Assembly (NCBI GenBank): GCA_021160845.1
Contig: JAGHBT010000060.1
Location: forward strand, 1-5,971
Source: a bacterium
GTDB taxonomy: Bacteria > Krumholzibacteriota > Krumholzibacteriia > Krumholzibacteriales > WJIX01
DNA: 5,971 bases
Reading direction: 5' to 3'
The position numbers and the translations under genes were made by a program. This document shows, in pieces, positions 1 to 5,909 of the stretch (positions are counted from its first letter, which is position 1; each line of letters opens with the position of its first letter). The notes beneath the pieces are model-generated. The model was not told where the DNA came from and searched no databases. It saw only the letters and a list, made by a program, of their open reading frames with translations.

Positions 1-365
1 ATTTTACGGCTATCTCTCTGGGGCACGCCCTCGGCAATCATGATAACCGTTCTTATGCTATCTGTTTCCAGAGCTTCCATTGTTGAATCGGCGCTTGAGC
101 GTTCCGAGGCGAAGTTTACCATTACATCCGCTTCGGGGTGGGCCTCTGTTGCTTCCTTAACCGATATGAATCTGGGTAGGCGTATCTCCTTGGTTCCCCA
201 GAACAGCTTGTAGTAGCCTCCGCCCGATGGCGTAATAAAGCCAACTACGCTGGGTTCTTCTCTCTGGGAAAGATAATCAAAATCAAGCATCCTTTGCGCA
301 GCCGTTGATTGTGAGCCGTAGATAAATGATTTTGTGTTTTTGTCAAAGAGTTCGTATTCTTCCAT
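1..365 (-). CDS. aclA: ATP-citrate lyase large (alpha) subunit, N-terminal part, truncated by window edge
   Basis: This is the first 121 codons of the ATP-citrate lyase subunit that matches the C-terminal half of animal ACLY. The complete enzyme splits citrate, using ATP and CoA, into acetyl-CoA and oxaloacetate in the cytoplasm. The visible part is the succinyl-CoA-synthetase-alpha-like CoA-binding region. Recognisable ACLY blocks are MLDFDYLSQREEPSV (residues 26-40), YKLFWGTKEI (52-61), VNFASERSSADSTME (83-97) and IAEGVP (110-115). The phosphohistidine and the citrate-synthase-like lyase domain lie beyond the left edge, so their integrity cannot be judged. The ATG at 365 follows the aclB stop by 3 bp. 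Its ribosome-binding site, GAGG, lies in the last aclB codons about 8 nt upstream, which suggests translational coupling. The ACLY-type blocks argue against plain succinyl-CoA synthetase. Subunit naming follows Chlorobium. Confidence 0.93.
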   Translation of the reverse strand, partial: MEEYELFDKNTKSFIYGSQSTAAQRMLDFDYLSQREEPSVVGFITPSGGGYYKLFWGTKEIRLPRFISVKEATEAHPEADVMVNFASERSSADSTMEALETDSIRTVIMIAEGVPQRDSRK

Positions 366-368
366 TTT

Positions 369-1658
369 TTATACCTCTTTTCCCTGCAGGGCCATTGAAA
401 CAATTTTGGTCATATGTGTTTCAGGTCCATAGACCTCTACGGGCAGGCCAAGTTTCTTTCCCATCTTTCTCATGTTCGCGAGGCCCTCCTTGTAGTTTGG
501 TCCGCCTCTTCTCACGTATATCTTCACATCTGTTTTCTTGAGCGCTTCGGAATACTCTTCTATGGCATCGATGATACCGGTGAAGGTCTTGGCAACATCC
601 GTGAAGTTAGCGATCCCACCGCCGATTATAAGGAATTTTGACCTTCCTTTAGAATCCTTTTTCTCGGTCATCAGTTTCAATATGGTTCTTGTGTAAGCTT
701 GGGTTAGCTCTCTTGTTGGGTTGCCGCTGTATTCTCCGTAGTTAGCAAGTTCTTTGGCAAAGCCCAGGTCAGCTACAGTGTCGGCGAAGATAACACTGGC
801 GCCACCTCCCGCCACGAGTGTCCATACGCGGCCTTCGGGGTTAAGGACGGTGAGTTTTAACGAGGCGCCTGTTCTCTCGTCAAGCTCGCTTATGTATTGT
901 TCTTCTTTTGTGCCTTTAAGCCCGAATGGCTTTGGAAAGGTTACGTCCTTCCATTCTTCCGCGCACTGAAACGAGGCGTAATCGTCAAGCTTTGCCACCG
1001 TGTCTAGGGGGATAATAGCGCCATCCACGAAAGTGATTGGATTAAATTCCAGATAGGTGAAATGGTAGTCAACTGACATCCTGTATAGAGCCGTAATGAA
1101 CTCTGTCATTTTCTCCCGTTTGTCACCCAGCTCGTCCGGGAGAAAACCGGCGAAATCGAGGTTATCTATAGTGGATAGGATCGGAATCTCCAGTGTTACA
1201 ACAGAATCCCATACCTCCTCGATATCCACCCCGCCCTTTAGAGAGAAGTGGATCGTATCGCCGTCTCTGCCGGTTGTTATGGCAAGGTAATATTCCTCTT
1301 CGTGCGGGAAGAATTTCTCCACGAGAAAATGGGTTAGAATACCGGTGGTTTCTCCGGTTGTCTGAGTAATGGTAACCTTTTTGTTCATGTGCTCTTTTAT
1401 CCAGGCCTTTACTTCTTTCCAGTTTTTATTCACGAATAGAAGATTGTTCTTCCCGCGCTTACCGAAAAGCTGGTCCGGTTTGGCCACGAGTTTCTCGTTT
1501 TCCAGCCAGGGGTATTCCCCGGTCAGGTCGTCAAGGTTGGTGTCCGGAGAAATGAGCACCTGTTTTGTTTCGAGTTTCAGATCGCTTTTGGTGAAATTTG
1601 ACAATCCCTTAGCGATCATCCTCTTAGCGTCGAATTCTCTAATACCTTTCTCTGCCAT
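369..1658 (-). CDS. aclB: ATP-citrate lyase small (beta) subunit
   Basis: This 429-residue protein matches the N-terminal, succinyl-CoA-synthetase-beta-like part of animal ACLY over its whole length. It supplies the ATP-grasp site and citrate-binding elements of ATP-citrate lyase, the signature enzyme of the reductive TCA cycle. Visible motifs are KPDQLFGKRGK (60-70, ATP-grasp lysine region), LEFNP (203-207, metal/ATP-side Glu and Asn), VAGGGAS (282-288), ELANYGEYSGNP (303-314), IIGGGIANFT (344-353) and VRRGGPNY (382-389, containing the citrate-contacting Arg by comparison with ACLY). The length is close to the roughly 400 residues known for Chlorobium AclB. The ATG at 1658 has GAGGTG at 1666-1671, 7 nt upstream. 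It starts 19 bp after acn and ends 3 bp before aclA, so the three genes look co-transcribed. No frameshift or missing core motif was seen. Confidence 0.96.
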   Translation of the reverse strand: MAEKGIREFDAKRMIAKGLSNFTKSDLKLETKQVLISPDTNLDDLTGEYPWLENEKLVAKPDQLFGKRGKNNLLFVNKNWKEVKAWIKEHMNKKVTITQTTGETTGILTHFLVEKFFPHEEEYYLAITTGRDGDTIHFSLKGGVDIEEVWDSVVTLEIPILSTIDNLDFAGFLPDELGDKREKMTEFITALYRMSVDYHFTYLEFNPITFVDGAIIPLDTVAKLDDYASFQCAEEWKDVTFPKPFGLKGTKEEQYISELDERTGASLKLTVLNPEGRVWTLVAGGGASVIFADTVADLGFAKELANYGEYSGNPTRELTQAYTRTILKLMTEKKDSKGRSKFLIIGGGIANFTDVAKTFTGIIDAIEEYSEALKKTDVKIYVRRGGPNYKEGLANMRKMGKKLGLPVEVYGPETHMTKIVSMALQGKEV

Positions 1659-1665
1659 GTTTTAA

Positions 1666-1671
1666 CACCTC
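1666..1671 (-). promoter_or_regulatory. Ribosome-binding site of aclB
   Basis: The minus strand reads GAGGTG, 7 nt before the aclB ATG at 1658, inside the 19-bp acn-aclB gap. No terminator-like hairpin fits in this gap, which supports one acn-aclB-aclA message. Confidence 0.75.
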
Positions 1672-1677
1672 TTTGTT

Positions 1678-3600
1678 TTATTTTACCTGTTTTTTAACCC
1701 ACGGTAGTTTCCCTCCGACTTTTAATATTTCTTTATCCAGATCGGAAAGGGAATGTTCAAGCTCTATCTCTAGTCCACTTGTCTTGTTCGTCAGTTTCAC
1801 GATTTCATCAAGATTGCCTATCTCTATCGAGATGTTGTCTCCCTGATCGATATTGTCATAGTCCTCGGGATTTTTAAAGGTCAGCGGGACAATGCCGAAG
1901 TTGACAAGATTGGCTAGGTGAATCCTCGCGAAAGATTTAACGATAACCGCCTTTATGCCAAGGTACTTGGGCGCAATGGCGGCGTGTTCCCTGCTGGAAC
2001 CCTGCCCGTAATTTTCTCCTCCAATTATAAAACCGCCCTTTTTATCAAGAGCGCGCTGCGGAAAGGTGTCGTCGATCACGCCGAAAACAAACTTGGATAT
2101 TTCCGGAATGTTGCTTCTAAATGGAAGTATCTTTGCTCCAGCGGGCATGATGTGGTCGGTTGTGATGTCGTCCTCAACCTTTAGAAGCGCTTCGCCTTCC
2201 AGATTGTTTGGCAGAGGGGGAAAGTCGGGCAATGGTTTTATGTTAGGGCCTCTGATGATCTCTATCTTTTCTGATTCGGTGGGCGAAAGGGGCGGCATGA
2301 ACATGTTGTCATTAATATTGAACTTGTCCGGCATCTTTACGCCAGTATATTTGCCCAGGTCGCGCGGGTCCGTTAAAATTCCCGTAATAGACGTGGCTGC
2401 TGCAGTCTCGGGGCTTACAAGATAGATATCAGCATCTTTTGTACCGCTCCTTCCAAGGAAGTTCCTATTGAAGGTTCTAACGGAAACGGCTCCGGAAGGA
2501 GGAGCTGCTCCCATGCCGATACATGGTCCGCATGCGTTCTCCAGGATGCGCGCGCCTGCTTGTATCAGGTAGCCCATCTCGCCGCTTTCGATAAGGTGGT
2601 CCACAACTTGTCTGGAACCTGAACTAATTGTTAAATGAAGGGACTCTGAAATGGTTTTCCCATTGAGAATTCCGGCGACCCTTTTCATATCTAAAAGTGA
2701 GGAATTTGTGCATGAACCGATAGCGACTTGCTGAACCTTGAGTCCGGCTAGCTCTTTAACTGTCTTGACATTGCCGGGGCTATGTGGAATAGCCACCAAT
2801 GGTTCAACTTCGCTCAGGTTTATCTCCAGTACTTTATCATAGTCGGCGTCTTCACCGGGTATAAATTCTACCCAGGAATCCCCGCGCTCCTGTGCTTCCA
2901 GGAATCCTTTTGTGATCTCGTCACTGGGGAATATGCTGGTTGTGGCTCCTGTTTCGGTGCCCATATTGGTTATAGTAGCTCTTTCAGGTACACTGAGCGT
3001 TTTTACTCCGGGGCCGTAATACTCTAATACATATCCTACGCCCCCTTTAACCCCCAACCTTCTTAATATTTCCAGTATTATGTCTTTTGCGCTGACCCAA
3101 TCGGATAGTTTGCCAGTTAGCTTGATGCCCATGACCCGGGGATATTTAATCCTGTAAGGCATCCCGGCCATGGAAACGCTGACATCCAACCCGCCTGCTC
3201 CAATCGCGAAACTGCCAATTCCGCCCGCTGTTGGTGTATGACTATCTGAACCAATCAGGGTTTTGCCCGGCTTCGCGAATCTTTCCAGATGGAGTTGATG
3301 ACATATTCCGTTACCAGGTCTTGAAAAATGAATCCCGAACCTCTGTGCTATCGATTGTAGATAGAGGTGATCGTCAGGGTTCCTAAAATCAGATTGGAGT
3401 GTATTGTGGTCAACATAGCTTACGCTCAGCTCGGTTTTGACCCTTGGGATCCCGATGGCCTCGAACTGCAGGTAAGCCATTGTCCCGGTCGCGTCCTGTG
3501 TGAGGGTCTGGTCTATTTTCAGCGCGACCTCTTTTCCTATGACTGCTTCTCCCTCGACGATGTGATTTTTTAATATCGTCTTGGTAATGGTATTGCCCAT
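1678..3600 (-). CDS. acn: Aconitate hydratase, shorter Aquifex-type single-chain form
   Basis: Aconitase interconverts citrate and isocitrate through cis-aconitate in the cytoplasm, using a [4Fe-4S] cluster. Numbered from the ATG at 3600, the 640-residue protein has GSDSHT at 117-122, GSCTNSS with cluster Cys297, CGPC with Cys357 and Cys360, a linker near 435-465, and a swivel domain carrying GSSREHA at 534-540, whose Ser/Arg form part of the active site. All three cluster cysteines are present. The length of about 640 fits the compact Aquifex-type family rather than the ~890-residue AcnA or ~860-residue AcnB forms. The ATG at 3600 is chosen because AGGAGG (3609-3614) lies 8 nt upstream. The ATG at 3606 is only 2 nt from it, and the ATG at 3630 lies upstream of it. 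Homoaconitase or isopropylmalate isomerase are less likely, because those usually separate the swivel domain and the neighbour is aclBA. Confidence 0.94.
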   Translation of the reverse strand: MGNTITKTILKNHIVEGEAVIGKEVALKIDQTLTQDATGTMAYLQFEAIGIPRVKTELSVSYVDHNTLQSDFRNPDDHLYLQSIAQRFGIHFSRPGNGICHQLHLERFAKPGKTLIGSDSHTPTAGGIGSFAIGAGGLDVSVSMAGMPYRIKYPRVMGIKLTGKLSDWVSAKDIILEILRRLGVKGGVGYVLEYYGPGVKTLSVPERATITNMGTETGATTSIFPSDEITKGFLEAQERGDSWVEFIPGEDADYDKVLEINLSEVEPLVAIPHSPGNVKTVKELAGLKVQQVAIGSCTNSSLLDMKRVAGILNGKTISESLHLTISSGSRQVVDHLIESGEMGYLIQAGARILENACGPCIGMGAAPPSGAVSVRTFNRNFLGRSGTKDADIYLVSPETAAATSITGILTDPRDLGKYTGVKMPDKFNINDNMFMPPLSPTESEKIEIIRGPNIKPLPDFPPLPNNLEGEALLKVEDDITTDHIMPAGAKILPFRSNIPEISKFVFGVIDDTFPQRALDKKGGFIIGGENYGQGSSREHAAIAPKYLGIKAVIVKSFARIHLANLVNFGIVPLTFKNPEDYDNIDQGDNISIEIGNLDEIVKLTNKTSGLEIELEHSLSDLDKEILKVGGKLPWVKKQVK

Positions 3601-3608
3601 GCTCATTT

Positions 3609-3614
3609 CCTCCT
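3609..3614 (-). promoter_or_regulatory. Ribosome-binding site deciding the acn start
   Basis: The minus strand reads a perfect AGGAGG. It is 8 nt from the ATG at 3600 but 2 nt from the in-frame ATG at 3606, and it lies inside the frame opened by the ATG at 3630. It therefore favours 3600 as the true start. Confidence 0.75.
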
Positions 3615-3680
3615 GTTTTAAGCTTGGCAATGACAGCTAAAAACTTGCATATTACATACTATAATTTATTATGCACTGTC

Positions 3681-3708
3681 ACTATAATAGAATGAATGTA
3701 AATAGCAA
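3681..3708 (-). promoter_or_regulatory. Possible sigma70-type promoter for acn-aclB-aclA
   Basis: On the minus strand, TTGCTA (3703-3708) is followed by 16 bp and then TATAGT (3681-3686). This matches the -35 box at 4 of 6 and the -10 box at 5 of 6 positions. It predicts transcription from about 3674 and a leader of roughly 74 nt to the acn ATG. The surrounding DNA is very AT-rich, so a chance match is possible. Confidence 0.35.
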
Positions 3709-3847
3709 ATAATTCCTGCAAATTTAAGGAAAAAGTTGGAGAAAAGTTAAAGAATTAAAGCAATTCCTCAATTAACGGAATAAATGAAAGGATTTTCTTC
3801 GAAGGTATTTCCAATTTTTATTAAATTTAAAAAATAGATTCAAATAG

Positions 3848-3876
3848 TTGAATTATTTCGGTGTTTGTCTTATTGT
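3848..3876 (+). promoter_or_regulatory. Possible sigma70-type promoter for icd and the HD-like gene
   Basis: TTGAAT (3848-3853) is followed by a 17-bp spacer and TATTGT (3871-3876). Each box matches consensus at 4 of 6 positions. Transcription would begin near 3883, leaving a leader of about 60 nt before icd. Spacing is ideal, but both boxes are weak. Confidence 0.3.
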
Positions 3877-3928
3877 TCAATTCATGTAGGTAGGATAACT
3901 TTTTTTCAGGTGCAGGTTTATAAAATAT

Positions 3929-3934
3929 GGAGGG
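3929..3934 (+). promoter_or_regulatory. Ribosome-binding site of icd
   Basis: GGAGGG lies 7 nt upstream of the ATG at 3942 and supports that start. Confidence 0.75.
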
Positions 3935-3941
3935 TTGATAA

Positions 3942-5120
3942 ATGAGGAAGATTGTAAAAATGCCTGGGGATGGTATAGGAAAAGTAGTGTTGCCTGAAGC
4001 GATCAGGGTATTAGAAGCCGCTGGCTTCGAGGCTGAATATATACACGCGGATATTGGTTGGGAATTCTGGTGTAATGAGGGAAACCCACTGCCAAAGCGT
4101 ACGTTAGACATCCTGGAGGAACACAAGATAGCTCTTTTTGGAGCAATCACTTCTAAACCAAAAGCGGAAGCCGCTAAGCAGCTCGCGGCCGAGCTGCGGG
4201 ATAAAGGTTATGTGTATTATAGCCCTATTGTTGGATTAAGGCAGCATTTTAATCTCGATATCTGCACGAGGCCGTGTAAGACCTTTAAAGGAAATCCCTT
4301 AAACTTTATCAGGCGTGGGAAAGATGGTATAATAGAAGAGCCTGAAATTGATGTAGTGATCTTCAGGCAGAATACAGAGGGTTTATATTGCGGAGTTGAA
4401 TGGACCGATCCGCCGGAAGATGTTTATAAAGCATTCAATACTCATCCGAAAATGAAAAATTTCGCTTCCTGCCCAAAAGAAGAATTGGCGATTTCCACCA
4501 GAATTTTTACAAAAAAGGCCACTGAAAGAATACTCAGAGCCGCCTTTGAACACGCCAGCAAGTTCGGTTATAAATCTGTTACCGTTTGCGAAAAAGCGAA
4601 TGTAATCAGAGAAACCTCCGGGATGATGCTTGCGATGGCAAAAGAAATGGTCACCGAATATGAAGGCATTGATCTGCGGAGCACCAACATAGACGCTCAG
4701 ATGATGTGGCTTACCAAAAATCCTGAAAGCTATGGGGTACTGGTCAGCGGAAATATGTTTGGTGATATAGCTTCTGATGGTTTCGCCGGGCTTATAGGGG
4801 GGCTTGGGTTTGCCTGCTCGGCTAATGTTGGTGAAAATATCGCGATATTTGAGCCTACTCATGGATCAGCTCCAAAATACGCTTCTTATGAAAGGTCGAT
4901 TGTAAATCCAATTGCGATGATACTTTCAGCGTGTTTGATGCTTGACCATATCGGCGAAACGGAGATGGCGGAAAAGATCAGAAACGCCGTTTTGGAGGTT
5001 GTACAAGAGGGTAAGGTAAGAACCTATGATATGATGAAGTTAAAGGGTTCTCCGGAAGTCTTGGATAATGGCGCTGTTTCTACCACCGAGATGACTGATG
5101 CTATAATCGCGAAATTGTAG
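3942..5120 (+). CDS. icd: Isocitrate dehydrogenase-like enzyme (isocitrate/isopropylmalate dehydrogenase family)
   Basis: This 392-residue protein belongs to the decarboxylating beta-hydroxyacid dehydrogenases. Its likely reaction is isocitrate to or from 2-oxoglutarate and CO2. Against E. coli Icd, the substrate and metal residues align as Ser94, Arg100, Arg110, Arg142, Tyr149, Lys218, Asp251, Asp275 and Asp279. N-terminal MPGDGIG (7-13) and EPTHGSAPKYA (304-314) are family blocks. Lys312-Tyr313 matches the NADP-type Lys-Tyr pair of E. coli rather than the Asp-Ile seen in NAD-type relatives, and Tyr362 also matches; E. coli Arg395 aligns with Lys366, so cofactor choice is uncertain. The segment at about 70-95 is longer than in E. 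coli, and the position of Asn115 is Ile96. Neighbouring acn and aclBA favour isocitrate over isopropylmalate or homoisocitrate. It sits 19 bp before the HD-like gene. Confidence 0.85.
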   Translation: MRKIVKMPGDGIGKVVLPEAIRVLEAAGFEAEYIHADIGWEFWCNEGNPLPKRTLDILEEHKIALFGAITSKPKAEAAKQLAAELRDKGYVYYSPIVGLRQHFNLDICTRPCKTFKGNPLNFIRRGKDGIIEEPEIDVVIFRQNTEGLYCGVEWTDPPEDVYKAFNTHPKMKNFASCPKEELAISTRIFTKKATERILRAAFEHASKFGYKSVTVCEKANVIRETSGMMLAMAKEMVTEYEGIDLRSTNIDAQMMWLTKNPESYGVLVSGNMFGDIASDGFAGLIGGLGFACSANVGENIAIFEPTHGSAPKYASYERSIVNPIAMILSACLMLDHIGETEMAEKIRNAVLEVVQEGKVRTYDMMKLKGSPEVLDNGAVSTTEMTDAIIAKL

Positions 5121-5127
5121 TAAAACA

Positions 5128-5133
5128 GGGGAG
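5128..5133 (+). promoter_or_regulatory. Ribosome-binding site of the HD-like gene
   Basis: GGGGAG lies 6 nt before the ATG at 5140, inside the 19-bp gap after the icd stop. This supports the start and co-transcription with icd. Confidence 0.7.
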
Positions 5134-5139
5134 ATAAAT

Positions 5140-5679
5140 ATGGATGTTAAAGAATTATGGCCCGAACTTGAGTGGATCAAAGAGAAGGAATTAAGGGATA
5201 ACACTGAAAAAACCTGGGAGCTGGCATTTTCAAGAAGTGTTTTAAAGGCGGAGGACTTGTTAACGATCCCATTTACCCTTCTGTGTGAAGGCGATGTTGC
5301 AACCTTCATGGAGCACAAACGCTGTGTTGTCCATATTTCAAAAAAATCGGGCGAGCAAATGAATAAATTCTTCAAAGAAAAACTGCCCGTAGATATGGAT
5401 ATTCTGATTTCAGGAGCTATTCTCTGTGACGTCGGTAAGCTCTTGGAGTATGATTATGACAGTGAAGGCAATCTTATTCAGGGGGATTACGGCAAGTATT
5501 TAAGGCATCCATTTTCAGGGGTTTCCATTGCCGAGGAGTGTGGAATACCAAAAGAGGTTTTACATATAATAGCAGCGCACGCGGGAGAGGGCGATAAGGT
5601 CAAAAGGTCCACCGAAGCCTATATTGTCCACCACGCTGATTTTATGACATTTCTTCCATTCAAGGAAAGACTGAAATAG
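5140..5679 (+). CDS. HD-superfamily-like protein of unknown function with Cys-Asp in place of the His-Asp doublet
   Basis: This 179-residue soluble protein resembles HD-domain metal-dependent phosphohydrolases. The helical core shows EHKRCVVH (58-65) as the first-histidine region, AILCDVGKLLEY (93-104) where the usual motif is xLLHDxGK, HPFSGVSIAEECGIPKEV (123-140) with the expected His-Pro, HIIAAHAGEGD (142-152), and IVHHAD (162-167) supplying the last Asp. The doublet His is Cys96, while Asp97 and Gly-Lys are kept, so metal binding may be altered or lost. There is no GYP motif, so it is not a cyclic-di-GMP HD-GYP enzyme, and no signal peptide or membrane segment is seen. Residues 1-50 have no recognised domain. 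Co-transcription with icd suggests a role tied to isocitrate dehydrogenase or nucleotide metabolism, but the substrate is unknown. Catalytic function is an inference; a binding or regulatory role is equally possible. Confidence 0.8.
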   Translation: MDVKELWPELEWIKEKELRDNTEKTWELAFSRSVLKAEDLLTIPFTLLCEGDVATFMEHKRCVVHISKKSGEQMNKFFKEKLPVDMDILISGAILCDVGKLLEYDYDSEGNLIQGDYGKYLRHPFSGVSIAEECGIPKEVLHIIAAHAGEGDKVKRSTEAYIVHHADFMTFLPFKERLK

Positions 5680-5682
5680 AGG

Positions 5683-5704
5683 AACTATCAAAAGAGGGAT
5701 AGTT
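5683..5704 (+). terminator. Hairpin just after the HD-like gene, possible first terminator
   Basis: AACTATC (5683-5689) pairs with GATAGTT (5698-5704) as a perfect 7-bp stem with an 8-nt loop, beginning 3 bp after the stop codon. The following TGTTTT is a short U-rich tail. The stem is AT-rich and weak on its own. Confidence 0.45.
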
Positions 5705-5712
5705 TGTTTTGC

Positions 5713-5747
5713 AAAGGGGGGACACCATTCATAGGGTGCCCCCCTTT
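5713..5747 (+). terminator. Strong intrinsic terminator of the icd-HD unit
   Basis: AAAGGGGGG (5713-5721), a bulged A (5722) and CACC (5723-5726) pair with GGTG (5735-5738), CCCCCC (5739-5744) and TTT (5745-5747). This gives 13 base pairs around an 8-nt loop. The 3' end has TTT but then AATCTT, so the U-tract is short. Placed 34 bp after the HD-like stop, it is the main end of the rightward transcript. Confidence 0.8.
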
Positions 5748-5827
5748 AATCTTGGCCTAATCGCAAATTATGTATAAATATTACGATTTGAATCGCTATT
5801 TATTGTGGAATATGGTTGGGAAGAATC

Positions 5828-5856
5828 TTGACAAAAATTCAAATTTCCTATAGCAT
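5828..5856 (+). promoter_or_regulatory. Possible promoter for the gene at the right edge
   Basis: A consensus TTGACA (5828-5833) is followed by 17 bp and TAGCAT (5851-5856, 4 of 6). An alternative -10 box, TATAGC, lies at 15-bp spacing. Transcription would start near 5863, after the upstream terminator and about 47 nt before the next start codon. Confidence 0.5.
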
Positions 5857-5909
5857 AACAAAATAATCGGCGATCAAATAAAAAATTACATATGCAAGGG
5901 GGTAATCCG

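Larger units (their letters stand above)
3601..3941. other. AT-rich divergent control region between acn and icd
   Basis: These 341 bp carry no convincing gene and hold the 5' leaders and promoters of two divergent units. Visible elements are a direct repeat ACTATAAT at 3658-3665 and 3681-3688 (23 bp apart), an inverted repeat TGCATA/TATGCA at 3646-3651 and 3670-3675, and an 11-bp tandem repeat at 3731-3741 and 3742-3752 (AAAAGTTGGAG/AAAAGTTAAAG). A TTCCT/AGGAA inverted pair lies at 3713-3717 and 3727-3731. The repeated A-runs are spaced about one helical turn apart. No known riboswitch fold was recognised. Confidence 0.7.

Noticed and set aside
369..1658. Succinyl-CoA synthetase beta subunit, or separate citryl-CoA synthetase, as alternatives for aclB
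   Set aside because: The ACLY-specific blocks ELANYGEYSGNP, GGGIANFT and VRRGGPNY, and the ACLY-like start of the next gene, fit ATP-citrate lyase better.
2066..2425. Plus-strand frame of 119 codons inside acn
   Set aside because: It is antisense to the aconitase linker and swivel domain, which carry clear conserved motifs.
3601..3630. Aconitase start at the ATG at 3630, giving 650 residues
   Set aside because: A perfect AGGAGG at 3609-3614 lies downstream of that ATG and is correctly spaced for the ATG at 3600. The extra ten residues contain the ribosome-binding site itself.
3601..3941. Riboswitch or small RNA in the divergent region
   Set aside because: No conserved aptamer elements or strong hairpins were recognised; only short AT-rich repeats are present.
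3827..4150. Minus-strand frame of 107 codons crossing the icd start and the intergenic region
   Set aside because: It overlaps the well-supported start of icd, has no recognisable domain, lacks a convincing ribosome-binding site and looks like an antisense shadow.
4383..4862. Minus-strand frame of 159 codons inside icd
   Set aside because: It lies wholly within the conserved coding sequence of icd, its composition is not protein-like for a known family, and icd motifs explain the region.
3942..5120. 3-isopropylmalate dehydrogenase (LeuB) as the product of the plus-strand gene
   Set aside because: The Lys-Tyr pair after EPTHGSAP, the SerxxxxxArg loop and the acn/acl neighbours favour isocitrate, and no leu genes are in view. 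It is kept only as a lower-probability alternative.
5040..5375. Minus-strand frame of 111 codons across the icd-HD junction
   Set aside because: It is antisense to two supported genes and to their ribosome-binding site, with no recognised domain.
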